A DNA stretch of 64,000 bases from contig CALMMQ010000044.1 of assembly GCA_937868725.1 (NCBI GenBank), forward strand, positions 1-64,000, read 5' to 3'. The position numbers and the translations under genes were made by a program. Every line of letters begins with the position of its first letter. The stretch's first letter is position 1. This document shows positions 15,898 through 24,185 of this stretch, piece after piece. The notes under the pieces are model-generated. The model had not been told where the DNA came from. It saw only the letters and a list, made by a program, of their open reading frames with translations, and made no database searches. This stretch comes from an uncultured Pleomorphomonas sp. Its GTDB lineage: Bacteria > Pseudomonadota > Alphaproteobacteria > Rhizobiales > Pleomorphomonadaceae.

Positions 15898-16383
15898 TCA
15901 AAAATGCTGAGCGATTTCGGGCTTGGCCTTTAGTGCGAGTTCCAGAACGGCTAGCGATTGGCTCAGGAGAATATCGCTTCGTTCTGAACCTTTGATCTCG
16001 GTGTAGTTGCCATCCCGCTCGTCTCGATACTTTCCGCCGTGAAGAAGATTGTTTCGAGCGCGACGGATGGCGAGGAACAAGTCTGCAGCGTTCGCCACCC
16101 CACCCATATCGCGCCACCCCAGGGAGCCGTCCGCCTGCAGCATCTGCTTCTTGGGCGGCTTACCTATCAGAACCGGCGCGGCACTCTTGGCCTGGACCTC
16201 AGCGAAGAAATCGGCTCCCAGGTCCTTCGCGAGCTTGTCCCAATCGGGGTCGACACCCTGCTCGTTGCCACGAGCATAAGTTCCTGACCTTTTCATCGCG
16301 CATTCGAACCGTGAGAATGCGACGAAGAAGTCTACCGCTCCTTTAGGCAGCTTTCCGTGCAAGGCTTGATCGGCAAGCGTCAT
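15898..16383 (-). CDS. HEPN-like protein at the right end of the island
   Basis: 161 aa from the ATG at 16383, which has a GGGGGA ribosome-binding site; an upstream TTG at 16395 is possible. The protein is helical. Near residues 105-116 it has RRARNNLLHGGKY, matching the Rx4-6H (here RNNLLH) motif of HEPN domains, many of which are RNases in defence and toxin systems. The N-terminal part, AVDFFVAFSRFECAMKR, resembles Apea/MAE_28990-type HEPN proteins. No MNT nucleotidyltransferase partner is adjacent. Function is unknown, with defence or stress RNase activity as a hypothesis. Confidence 0.7.
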   Translation of the reverse strand: MTLADQALHGKLPKGAVDFFVAFSRFECAMKRSGTYARGNEQGVDPDWDKLAKDLGADFFAEVQAKSAAPVLIGKPPKKQMLQADGSLGWRDMGGVANAADLFLAIRRARNNLLHGGKYRDERDGNYTEIKGSERSDILLSQSLAVLELALKAKPEIAQHF

Positions 16384-16543
16384 GGTGTCCCCCAAAAGAA
16401 TTTCCCCAGCAGACGATACTTGACTCGACCGTCCACAGAAATCCCAGAAAATCCCAAAATTGTGTTGGCACCAGTGTTGGCATCACGACATCGCAGAACG
16501 AAAAGTTAAAGCAATTACAATATGTTAGATGGAAGTATAGGTT

Positions 16544-16564
16544 CCTCCGGGCCTACCACTCCTC
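16544..16564 (+). repeat. Right attachment-site repeat (attR core)
   Basis: Exact 21-bp copy of 2631-2651. Here it stands alone, without the rest of a tRNA. This marks the right boundary of the island. Confidence 0.9.
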
Positions 16565-16795
16565 GTTTCGACGTCAGAGCGACTGGTGGTCGGTGTGGCA
16601 ATTGGTGCTTGATGCTAAGCGTGCAACTGTCGTTTGCCAGTTAACCGCCGTTTCAGGCACGGGTGCGCCGAATGATTGCACTCATCAAGACTATAGATGA
16701 TTGCTTCACATCAATGCAGCGGCTGTTCAGTCGAACTGTTCAGTCGAAATGATGATCTCTCGATCCAGAGCATCAGATCATGCCGTCGGATATTG

Positions 16796-16803
16796 TTAAC
16801 CAT
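16796..16803 (+). promoter_or_regulatory. CtrA-like half site TTAACCAT
   Basis: TTAACCAT is the CtrA half-motif reported across alphaproteobacteria. It sits 68 bp upstream of the chemoreceptor start, a reasonable promoter distance. A single 8-mer is weak evidence. Confidence 0.35.
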
Positions 16804-16870
16804 GTGTTGGCAATGAAAGAATATCAATAGCTTTCTAGCCGCAGCCGCGGACTACTCCGGGTCGTCAAAA

Positions 16871-18565
16871 ATGTCATATGAAAATCTGTCAATCAAGAGC
16901 AAGGTTGTTGCCTTGCTGGCACTCCTGGGTCTTGGCTCACTGCTGGGTGCCGGTTTTGCTGGCTACCAGATGATCGGCATCGACGACAGTTACAGTCGGT
17001 TGATCTCCGGTCAGGCCAGTCTTTCCATCGACATGGTCCGGGCCAGCCGCATGGTGTCGGATGCGCGTTCCTCGCTCTACTGGAACGCTGCGTCCGTCAG
17101 TGCCGAGGAAAACAACAAGGCCGCCGAGGCCCGCGAGACAGCATTGGCCAACTTCGAGAAGTTTCTCGACAAGGGACTGGTCGACGCGCCCGAATTCAAG
17201 GGGGTCATCGAAGACTATCGCGCGTCGATCAAGGCGGCGATGAGCGGGGTGTGCGGCGAGGCCGCCAAGCTGTCGATGTCCACCGATCCGGCCGAGAATG
17301 CCAAGGCGCTGCAGTTCATCAACAGCGATTGCCGGCCGTTGCTGGACGACATCCAGAAGAAGGCGACGGCGGTCAACAACTCGATCATCGACGGCATGAA
17401 CAAGACCAGTGGCGACAACACGGCGTCGTCTTGGCTGGCCGTCTGGATGACGGTCGGGATCATCCTGGCCATCGTGCTGTTCGTCGTGGCGCTGGCGGTG
17501 TGGATCCTGCACGCCAGCATCAGCCGGCCGATCGCGGTTCTGCTCGAGCAGATGCGGCAGCTGCAGGCGGGACGGTATGACGTCGACATTGCCAGCCGGG
17601 CGCGCCAGGATGAAGTTGGCGCCATCGCCGGCGGTCTCGAAGCCTTCCGGATCAGTCTGGCCGAGGCCGAGACGGCGCGACAGCGCGAGGACGCGGCCAA
17701 GGCCGCCGAGGAAAAGGCCGTCCGGGCCCGGGCGCAGATGGCGTCGAGCTTCGTGAGCCGCATGGAGGAACTGGCCACCGGCTTCGGCAAGTCCTCCGGC
17801 GAAGTGGCCGACGCGGCGCGCAATCTGTCGGCCACGGCCGAGGAAACGGCGCGTCAGGCGCAGGCCGTCGCCGGCGCCGCCGAGGAAGCGGCCTCGAACG
17901 TCGAGACGGTGGCGGCCGGCACGGAAGAGCTGTCGGCCTCGATCCAGGAGATCGGCAAGCAGGTCGATCGCTCATCGGCCATCGCCCGCGATGCGGCGCG
18001 GGAGGCGGAGACGTCGGCGCAGAACGTGCAGGCGCTGTCGACGGCGGCGCAGCAGATCGGCGAAGTGGTCGATCTCATCAACAACATCGCCTCCCAGACC
18101 AACCTCCTGGCACTCAATGCCACCATCGAGGCGGCGCGGGCTGGCGACGCCGGCAAGGGCTTCGCGGTCGTCGCCGCCGAGGTCAAGCAGCTGGCCGACC
18201 AGACCGCCAAGGCAACCGATCAGATCGGCCGCAAGATCGGCGAGATCCAGGCCGCGACGTCGACGACGGTCGATGCCATCTCCCGCATCGTCCTGACGGT
18301 GCGCAGCATCCAGGAGACGTCGACGACCATTGCCGGCGCCGTCGAGGAGCAGGGTGCGGCCACCGGCGAGATCGCCGTCAACACCCAGCGGGCGGCAACG
18401 GGTACCAAGGACGTGACCGCCAACATCGCCGGCGTCAGCACGGCGGCGGAAATGACCGGGTCGGCGTCGACGCAGCTGATGAGCCTGTCGAGCACGCTCA
18501 ACGACCAGTCGGCCATGCTGCAGAAGGAAGTCTCCGACTTCGTCGCCAGTCTGCGCGCCGCCTGA
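16871..18565 (+). CDS. Methyl-accepting chemotaxis protein
   Basis: 564 aa. TM1 is at about residues 12-32 and TM2 at about 192-213, enclosing a ~160-residue, probably four-helix, periplasmic sensor with three Cys. A HAMP domain follows at about 214-266, then the signalling domain with the hairpin tip [23 protein letters not shown] and [20 protein letters not shown]. It relays ligand state to CheW/CheA at the inner membrane. The C-terminus ends VASLRAA with no CheR-binding pentapeptide. The gene is monocistronic, immediately outside the island's right border. Confidence 0.95.
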   Translation: MSYENLSIKSKVVALLALLGLGSLLGAGFAGYQMIGIDDSYSRLISGQASLSIDMVRASRMVSDARSSLYWNAASVSAEENNKAAEARETALANFEKFLDKGLVDAPEFKGVIEDYRASIKAAMSGVCGEAAKLSMSTDPAENAKALQFINSDCRPLLDDIQKKATAVNNSIIDGMNKTSGDNTASSWLAVWMTVGIILAIVLFVVALAVWILHASISRPIAVLLEQMRQLQAGRYDVDIASRARQDEVGAIAGGLEAFRISLAEAETARQREDAAKAAEEKAVRARAQMASSFVSRMEELATGFGKSSGEVADAARNLSATAEETARQAQAVAGAAEEAASNVETVAAGTEELSASIQEIGKQVDRSSAIARDAAREAETSAQNVQALSTAAQQIGEVVDLINNIASQTNLLALNATIEAARAGDAGKGFAVVAAEVKQLADQTAKATDQIGRKIGEIQAATSTTVDAISRIVLTVRSIQETSTTIAGAVEEQGAATGEIAVNTQRAATGTKDVTANIAGVSTAAEMTGSASTQLMSLSSTLNDQSAMLQKEVSDFVASLRAA

Positions 18566-18574
18566 CGCCGCCAG

Positions 18575-18603
18575 ACCGGGCAGGGTTGCAATGCTGCCCC
18601 GGT
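18575..18603 (+). terminator. Hairpin after the chemoreceptor gene
   Basis: ACCGGGCAG (18575-18583) pairs with CTGCCCCGGT (18594-18603) with one bulge. It lies 9 bp past the stop codon. There is no T-run, so it is hairpin-only. Confidence 0.45.
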
Positions 18604-18773
18604 CAGGGATCATTCTGGCCGGGGCGTTGCGTGTTCCGGGAGGCGATCGACGGCCCAACAATTTGGGCCGCCGACATTTGTGCCTTGATCCGTCGGATGG
18701 GCTGTCCATATTTGTCGCACGTGCTCGCGCCTTGAGTGCCGTCATCCCATCCAGCCCCCCCGGAGACCCGCTC

Positions 18774-20618
18774 ATGCCGCACGACACGTCCCTGATCTCG
18801 ACGATCGTTGCCGGCCTGGTGCTGGCCTTCGTCTTCGGGACGATTGCCAACCGCTTTCGCCTGCCGCCGCTGGTCGGCTACCTGTTCGCCGGCATGCTGG
18901 TGGGGCCGCACACGCCCGGCTTTGTCGCCGATCAGCATCTCGCTTCGCAGTTGGCCGAACTCGGCGTCATCCTGCTGATGTTCGGCGTCGGTCTGCATTT
19001 CGCGCTCAAGGACCTGCTCAAGGTCCGCTTCATCGCCGTGCCCGGCGCCATCGCCCAGATCGCCATCGCCACGCTGCTCGGCTGGGGGCTGGGCGAGGCG
19101 ATGGGCTGGTCGGGCGGCGCCAGCCTGATCTTCGGCATCGCCCTGTCGGTCGCCTCGACGGTGGTGCTGCTCAAGGCGCTGCAGGAACGGCGCCTTGTCG
19201 ACAGCGAACGCGGCAAGATCGCCGTCGGCTGGCTGATCGTCGAAGACCTGGCGATGGTGCTGGTTCTGGTGCTCATTCCGGCGGCGGCCAGCGTCGCCGG
19301 TGGTGGCGCCAGCGCTTACTCCGATCCGCTCGCCGCCGTGGCCAGCCGGTTGGTCGGCATCGATCTTGGCATCGGCGGCATCGTCACGGCGACGCTCGTC
19401 AAGGTGGCGGTGTTCGTGGCGCTGATGCTGGTGGTCGGGCGCAAGCTCATTCCGGCCATGCTGCACCGCATCGCCCACACCGGTTCGCGCGAGCTGTTCC
19501 GGCTGGGGGTGCTGGCCATCGCCCTTGGCGTCGCCTTCGGTGCCGCCGAGCTGTTCGGGGTCTCGCTGGCGCTGGGGGCGTTCTTCGCCGGCATGGTGCT
19601 GTCGGAAAGCGAACTCAGCCACCGCGCCGCCCAGGAGAGCCTGCCGCTGCGCGACGCCTTCTCGGTGCTGTTCTTCGTCTCGGTCGGCATGCTGTTCGAT
19701 CCGAACATCCTGCTCAAGGCGCCGCTGTCGCTGCTCGCCACCGTCGCCATCATCCTGATCGGCAAGACCGCCGCCGCCTTCGGCATCGTTCTGGCCTTCC
19801 GCCTGCCGGTGAAGACGGCGCTGACCATCTCGGCCAGTCTGGCGCAGATCGGCGAGTTCTCGTTCATTCTGGCAGAAACGGGCGTCGGCCTCGGTGTCTT
19901 GCCGGAAGCGGGCCGCGATCTCATCCTGGCCGGCGCGCTGATCTCCATCGTGCTCAACCCGCTGGCGTTTGGGCTCAGCGACCGCCTGCGGCCGATGCTT
20001 GAAGCCTGGCTGGAGCCGAAGGCCGAGGAGGCAACGGCTGTCGCCGAACCGGTCGCCAGCGGCGAGACCAGCCCGGCTGGCCCCGGCGACGCCGGTGATG
20101 CGGTTGCGGCCGCGGTCGATGAGGACGTGCCGGCCACGGCGCTCAGCGATCATTGCGTGGTGGTCGGCTACGGTCGCGTCGGCTCGGTCATCGTCGAGGG
20201 CCTGATCGCCCGCCAGGCGCCGTTCCTGGTGATCGAGGACGCCGACGACCGCGTCAAGGTGCTGCGTGACAAGGGCTACGAGCTGATCCTCGGCAACGCC
20301 GCCTCGGCGCCGGTGCTGGCGCTGGCCGGGCTCGAACGGGCCAAGGTGCTGCTGGTGGCCATCCCGAACGGCTTCGAGGCCGGACAGGTGATCGAGCAGG
20401 CCCGCCACATCCGGCCGGGGCTGCGGATCATCGCCCGCGCCCATTCCGACGACGAGGTCGAGTATCTCAAGCGCCTCGGCGCCGATTCCGCCATCATGGG
20501 TGAGCGCGAGATCGCCTTCGGCATGCTGGAAGGTATTGGCGAGGCGGCGTTCGGCATGCTGGAAGGTATTGGCGAGGCGGCGTTCGGCACAGCCGACAGC
20601 CCGGACAGCGCCGCCTGA
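18774..20618 (+). CDS. CPA2 monovalent cation:proton antiporter (KefB/YbaL type)
   Basis: 614 aa from the ATG at 18774, chosen because the membrane domain begins at once (LISTIVAGLVLAFVFG) and GGAG precedes it. The frame is open to 18591 without conserved sequence. About 12 membrane helices (residues 5-400) form the Na_H exchanger domain. A loop follows, then a cytosolic TrkA-N domain starting HCVVVGYGRVGSVIVEGL near 460. It exchanges K+ or Na+ for H+ across the inner membrane, with RCK/TrkA-N gating by nucleotide. The last residues contain a tandem duplication of an 11-aa unit (AFGMLEGIGEA twice). Confidence 0.93.
   Translation: MPHDTSLISTIVAGLVLAFVFGTIANRFRLPPLVGYLFAGMLVGPHTPGFVADQHLASQLAELGVILLMFGVGLHFALKDLLKVRFIAVPGAIAQIAIATLLGWGLGEAMGWSGGASLIFGIALSVASTVVLLKALQERRLVDSERGKIAVGWLIVEDLAMVLVLVLIPAAASVAGGGASAYSDPLAAVASRLVGIDLGIGGIVTATLVKVAVFVALMLVVGRKLIPAMLHRIAHTGSRELFRLGVLAIALGVAFGAAELFGVSLALGAFFAGMVLSESELSHRAAQESLPLRDAFSVLFFVSVGMLFDPNILLKAPLSLLATVAIILIGKTAAAFGIVLAFRLPVKTALTISASLAQIGEFSFILAETGVGLGVLPEAGRDLILAGALISIVLNPLAFGLSDRLRPMLEAWLEPKAEEATAVAEPVASGETSPAGPGDAGDAVAAAVDEDVPATALSDHCVVVGYGRVGSVIVEGLIARQAPFLVIEDADDRVKVLRDKGYELILGNAASAPVLALAGLERAKVLLVAIPNGFEAGQVIEQARHIRPGLRIIARAHSDDEVEYLKRLGADSAIMGEREIAFGMLEGIGEAAFGMLEGIGEAAFGTADSPDSAA
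20517..20582 (+). repeat. Tandem duplication of a 33-bp unit inside the antiporter gene
   Basis: Two identical 33-bp units (20517-20549 and 20550-20582) encode a repeated FGMLEGIGEAA near the C-terminus. A partial third start, TTCGGCA, follows. Exact identity implies a recent slippage event. Confidence 0.9.
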
Positions 20619-20628
20619 TCCGGCGCCC

Positions 20629-21801
20629 TCAGGGACGAGCGGCGCGATAGCGGCGGACGGCACCGATCGCCACGGCGAGGACGAAATAGCCGAGGGCCAA
20701 CAGCGTCAGCAGCTGCCACTGCGGCTGGATCTCGGCCCAGCTGGCGCCGAATTGCGACAGCCGGACGAAGGCATCGATGGCCGTTGTCGAGGGAATGAGG
20801 CGAGCGACGTCGTAGAGGATCGGCGGCATCATCTCCATCGGCCAGGCGAAGCCGGCCAGGAAGAACAGCGGCATGCCGAGGGCGGCCAGAACGATCTGGG
20901 CGGCCAGCGAGGAGCGCAGAAGCGCGGCGATGACGAGGCCGAAGCCGATGGCCGCGACGAGGAACGGCACGATGAGGATCAGGATCGATGCCACGGCGCC
21001 GAGGCGCGGCAAGCCGTAGAGATGGGGCAGTACCACCAGGTAGAACGGGGCGATGATCATCTCGATGGCGAAGACGGCGAGGGCGCGGCCAAGCGTCTCG
21101 TCGAAACTGGCGTTGATGGCGGAAAGCAGCGAGCGGTGCGGCAGACGCGGGCCGAGGTGGCGGCGCGGCTCCAGCATGCCAATGCCCATCAGCAGGATCT
21201 GCTGCACGATGAGGACGAAGGAGGCCGGCAGCACGTAGGTGGCATAGCCCCCTTGCGGGTTGAAGAGCGGCACCAGCGTCTGCGGCATCGGGTAGGCCAG
21301 CGTCAGCGTCAGCGCCACGGCCGGATCGACGCCGGTGGCGGTGAGGCGAGCCACCTCGATGCCGGTGCCGACGGAAAGGGCGACGCTGCGCACCGCCGTC
21401 GACAGGCGCTGATAGACGAGGAAGTAGCTGGAGTCGGCGTAGAGCACCACCGGCGCGGCGCGGCCGTGCAAGAGGTCGCGCTCGAAGAACTGCGGGATGA
21501 CCAGGACGCCAGAGACGTCGCGGCTGTAGACCCGCTCGGTGGCGCGGGCGAAGTCGAGATCGGTGCGGGCGACGGTGACATCGGGCGTGGCGTCGATCTG
21601 GCGCACCAGGTCGCGGCTGGCCACGCTGCCATCGAGATCGACGACGCTGATCGGCACGTCGCGCAGCGCCTCGGCGATGTAGGGTTGCGGGTAGAACAGG
21701 GCGTAGATGAACGGGGCGACCAGCAGCACCAGCGCCACCTGACGGTGGCCGGCGATGGCGCGGAGCTCGGCCAGGAAGATGCGGAGCACGGCCGGCATCA
21801 T
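20629..21801 (-). CDS. ABC-2 type export permease, second of the operon
   Basis: 390 aa. Layout is the YhhJ/YbhR class: TM1 at about residues 20-37, a ~150-residue periplasmic domain (ISVVDLDGSVASRDLVRQI, VSGVLVIPQFFERDLLHG), then five membrane helices in 215-385 including FLAGFAWPMEMMPP. The ATG at 21801 overlaps the stop of the preceding permease. A much longer open frame to 22947 is only a shadow of that permease. It is co-transcribed with the adaptor and the sister permease. No ATP-binding protein is encoded in the operon. Confidence 0.9.
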   Translation of the reverse strand: MMPAVLRIFLAELRAIAGHRQVALVLLVAPFIYALFYPQPYIAEALRDVPISVVDLDGSVASRDLVRQIDATPDVTVARTDLDFARATERVYSRDVSGVLVIPQFFERDLLHGRAAPVVLYADSSYFLVYQRLSTAVRSVALSVGTGIEVARLTATGVDPAVALTLTLAYPMPQTLVPLFNPQGGYATYVLPASFVLIVQQILLMGIGMLEPRRHLGPRLPHRSLLSAINASFDETLGRALAVFAIEMIIAPFYLVVLPHLYGLPRLGAVASILILIVPFLVAAIGFGLVIAALLRSSLAAQIVLAALGMPLFFLAGFAWPMEMMPPILYDVARLIPSTTAIDAFVRLSQFGASWAEIQPQWQLLTLLALGYFVLAVAIGAVRRYRAARP

Positions 21802-23000
21802 GCCCCCTCCCGCGCCAGGGCCGGCGGCGCCGAGCGCTGGAACCAGACGGGCAGCAGCCAGAGCACGGAGGCGGCGAAGAGCACGACGACGAAGCCAGCC
21901 AGCACGGCGATGGGCAGGGCGCCGAGATCGATCGGCGTGCCGCGCACCGTCTGGTCGATGCGCGCTTCGAGATACCATTTGCCCGGTAGCAGAGCGCCCC
22001 AGCCCTGGGCAAAGGCGTTCATGCCGAGACGCGGGAAGCCGACGCCCATGAACCCGAAGGCCGGCGCGGTGACCAGCGTGGCGATCGACACGGCGCTCGC
22101 CACTGGCTGCAACATCAGTCCTAGCCAGGTACCGAACAGCTGGCAGGCCAGCACGAACAGCAGCGCCGCCAGCGCCAGCACCGGCAGGGCGCCGTTGACC
22201 GGCATGCCGAGCGGGCCGATCAGCACGGCGTCGGCGATGGCGCCGGCGGTGCAATAGATCAGCGTGTAGGGCAGGGTCTTGGCGACGAGGAAGCGCACGG
22301 GACTGGCGCAGAGGCGCTTGAGCTTGCGCAGGCGGCGCGGCGTCACGTCCATGGCGATGGCGTAGGCTGAAACGGTGGTGACGATCACCTGCAACACGCT
22401 CGGCACCAGGGCGGCGAGCAGGAAATAGGCGTAGTTCATCGTCGGATTGAACAGCGGCCGGACATCGACGGGCACGGGCTGCAGCGCCGCCTGCGCTTCG
22501 CTGGCCGATTGGCCGCTCGCCAGACGCGTGGCGAGGCGCACGCCCGCTTCGACCGAGGCGAGGGCGGCACTGGCCCCCTTGAGCACCAGGTTGCCGGTGG
22601 TCAGCATCTGGGTGTTGTAGAAGAACACCACGTCGGGGCGGCGGCCGGCCTTGACATCGCGTTCGAGGTTCTTGGGCAGCAGCAGCAGGCCATAGATGCG
22701 GCCGGCGATGATGGCGCTGCGGCCGGCGCCGAGGTTGTCGAAGCGCTCGGTGACGGCGATGTCCGGCGTGGCATCGAGAAGGCGCACGGTGGTGCGCGAC
22801 AGGTCGGAAGCGTCGAGGTCGATGACGCCCACCGGCAGGTCGGTGGCGATCGAGGTGCTGAAGATGGCGATCAGCAGCCCCGACAGCACCAGCGGCATGA
22901 CAATGGTCATGACCAGCAGCAGCGGGTTGAAGAAGATGCGCCGCCATTCCCGCACGAATATTCGCCAGCCGCCACGGCGGGCCGGGCGCCGCGCCGTCAT
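21798..23000 (-). CDS. ABC-2 type export permease, first of the operon
   Basis: 400 aa of the same fold as its neighbour: an N-terminal TM at about residues 25-45, a periplasmic domain with LPVGVIDLDASDLSRTTVRLLD and IYGLLLLPKNLERDVKAGR, and a C-terminal five-helix bundle. The two permeases probably form a heterodimer that passes a substrate to the HlyD-type adaptor. Its start overlaps the adaptor stop by 4 nt. Substrate is unknown. Confidence 0.92.
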   Translation of the reverse strand: MTARRPARRGGWRIFVREWRRIFFNPLLLVMTIVMPLVLSGLLIAIFSTSIATDLPVGVIDLDASDLSRTTVRLLDATPDIAVTERFDNLGAGRSAIIAGRIYGLLLLPKNLERDVKAGRRPDVVFFYNTQMLTTGNLVLKGASAALASVEAGVRLATRLASGQSASEAQAALQPVPVDVRPLFNPTMNYAYFLLAALVPSVLQVIVTTVSAYAIAMDVTPRRLRKLKRLCASPVRFLVAKTLPYTLIYCTAGAIADAVLIGPLGMPVNGALPVLALAALLFVLACQLFGTWLGLMLQPVASAVSIATLVTAPAFGFMGVGFPRLGMNAFAQGWGALLPGKWYLEARIDQTVRGTPIDLGALPIAVLAGFVVVLFAASVLWLLPVWFQRSAPPALAREGA

Positions 23001-23998
23001 GGCCGCGCCCTGTCGGACCAGACGGCGATGGCGCTCATGCCCGGGCGCAGGCCTTCGACCCTGGCGGTGGGCACGGCGCGCACCTCGAAGGTGCGGAGGT
23101 CGAAGTCGCCGGTGGCGCGGGTCGCCCGCCAGGTGGAATATTGTCCCTGCACGTTGATCATGGTGACGCGCAGCTCGACCTTGGCCTTGTCGAGGGCGGG
23201 CACGGTCACCTCAAGGCTGTCGCCGACTTTGAGGCCGTGCAGCAGATCCTCGCGGATGTTGAAGGTGAACCAGAGATTGCCCATGTCGACGATGGAATAG
23301 AGCGTCGAGCCGGCGGCAAAGTTCTCACCCAGTTCGGCGACGCGCGTCGTGACCTCGCCGGCGATCGGTGCGTGCAGCGCCAGTTCGGCGACGTCGGTGC
23401 GGCGCAGCTTGACGGTGGCTTCGGCCTGTTTGACCTGGGCGGCCGACAGGGCCCGCTCCTCGGCGCTGGCCCCGGCGATGGCCAGTTGCAGCGTCGCTGT
23501 CGCCGCCTCGCGCTTGCGCATGGCCGCTTCGAGGTTGCGCTTGGCCTCGTCGAGCTGCGACTGCGGGGCGTTGCCGCTGTTGAGCAACTGCGAGCGGCGG
23601 CCGTAGACCTCCTGATAGAGCACGACGTCGGCATCGGCGGCGGCCAGCTCGGCCCGGCGGGCGGCAATGGTTTCCGGGCGCGTCGAGTTGACGCGGGCGA
23701 AGTCGGCACGGGCCACTTCGAGCGTCGCCTCGGCGGCGGTCAGCGCCGCGTCGAGCTGCGGGCTCTCGAGCTCGGCGATCAGCGCGCCGGCGGCAACCGT
23801 GTCGCCGACATTGGCGTTGAGCTTGACGACGCGGCCGGAGACGCGCGGACTGAGGTCGATGCGGGCGGCGGCAACTTCGCCCTGCACCAGTAACGGCTGC
23901 TTCTCGGCCGATTGCCAGAACAGGAATCCGATGGCGGCCAGCGCGACGAGCACCACCGTCCAGCGCACGAAGCCGACGAGAACGTTCAAGGTCTTCAA
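22997..23998 (-). CDS. HlyD-family membrane-fusion adaptor
   Basis: 333 aa. A signal-anchor helix is at about residues 11-29. A biotinyl-lipoyl half motif follows (ARIDLSPRVSGRVVKLNANVGDTVAAG), then a coiled-coil hairpin (about 85-200) and a beta-barrel part. It links inner-membrane export permeases to an outer-membrane channel. It is first in a tight three-gene operon with the two ABC-2 permeases, divergent from the winged-helix/TPR regulator. No ABC ATPase or outer-membrane factor is adjacent. Confidence 0.92.
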   Translation of the reverse strand: MKTLNVLVGFVRWTVVLVALAAIGFLFWQSAEKQPLLVQGEVAAARIDLSPRVSGRVVKLNANVGDTVAAGALIAELESPQLDAALTAAEATLEVARADFARVNSTRPETIAARRAELAAADADVVLYQEVYGRRSQLLNSGNAPQSQLDEAKRNLEAAMRKREAATATLQLAIAGASAEERALSAAQVKQAEATVKLRRTDVAELALHAPIAGEVTTRVAELGENFAAGSTLYSIVDMGNLWFTFNIREDLLHGLKVGDSLEVTVPALDKAKVELRVTMINVQGQYSTWRATRATGDFDLRTFEVRAVPTARVEGLRPGMSAIAVWSDRARP

Positions 23999-24105
23999 AA
24001 GCTTGGCCTTCTTTGCGGGACCGGCCGGCCGTCATGGCGGGCGGCGGTCATCTTGATGGCAAGCATATGGCAGGTCGTGGCGACGGCACGAAGTGAGGCA
24101 ATTCC

Positions 24106-24179
24106 AACTAACGTCAACTTTTGAAAGATCAATTGTTTTCAAATGGATGATGAATTACAAATTCTGTCATAACTAACGT
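24106..24179. promoter_or_regulatory. Intergenic dyad and direct repeats between export operon and regulator
   Basis: AACTAACGT occurs at 24106-24114 and 24171-24179 (65 bp apart). It flanks a dyad TTGAAA-N10-TTTCAA (24121-24142) in the AT-rich space between divergent genes. A regulator binding region is plausible. Confidence 0.4.
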
Positions 24180-24185
24180 GAGGCG

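Larger units (their letters stand above)
2631..16564. mobile_element. Integrated mobilizable island at the tRNA 3' end
   Basis: The 21 bp at 2631-2651 (last 15 nt of the tRNA plus 6 nt) recur exactly at 16544-16564, bounding 13.9 kb of accessory genes. Contents include phage-type regulators, a phage protease fragment, hipBA, an ATPase-HNH pair, a Fic protein, parD, coupling protein, relaxase, MobC and a HEPN-like protein. The tRNA is regenerated at the left end, as usual for tyrosine-recombinase islands. No recombinase gene and no mating-pair genes are seen inside, so excision and transfer would depend on proteins supplied in trans. Confidence 0.88.
16384..16870. other. Island right border and chemoreceptor upstream region
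   Basis: No gene. It holds two direct repeats GTGTTGGCA (16462-16470, 16474-16482), the right att repeat, AT-richer sequence outside the island, a CtrA-like TTAACCAT (16796-16803), and a third GTGTTGGCA at about 16804-16812. Confidence 0.6.

Noticed and set aside
18603..20663. 686-codon open frame antisense to the antiporter gene
   Set aside because: Composition is Gln/His/Arg/Asp-rich without domains, as expected for a GC-rich shadow of a real gene on the other strand.
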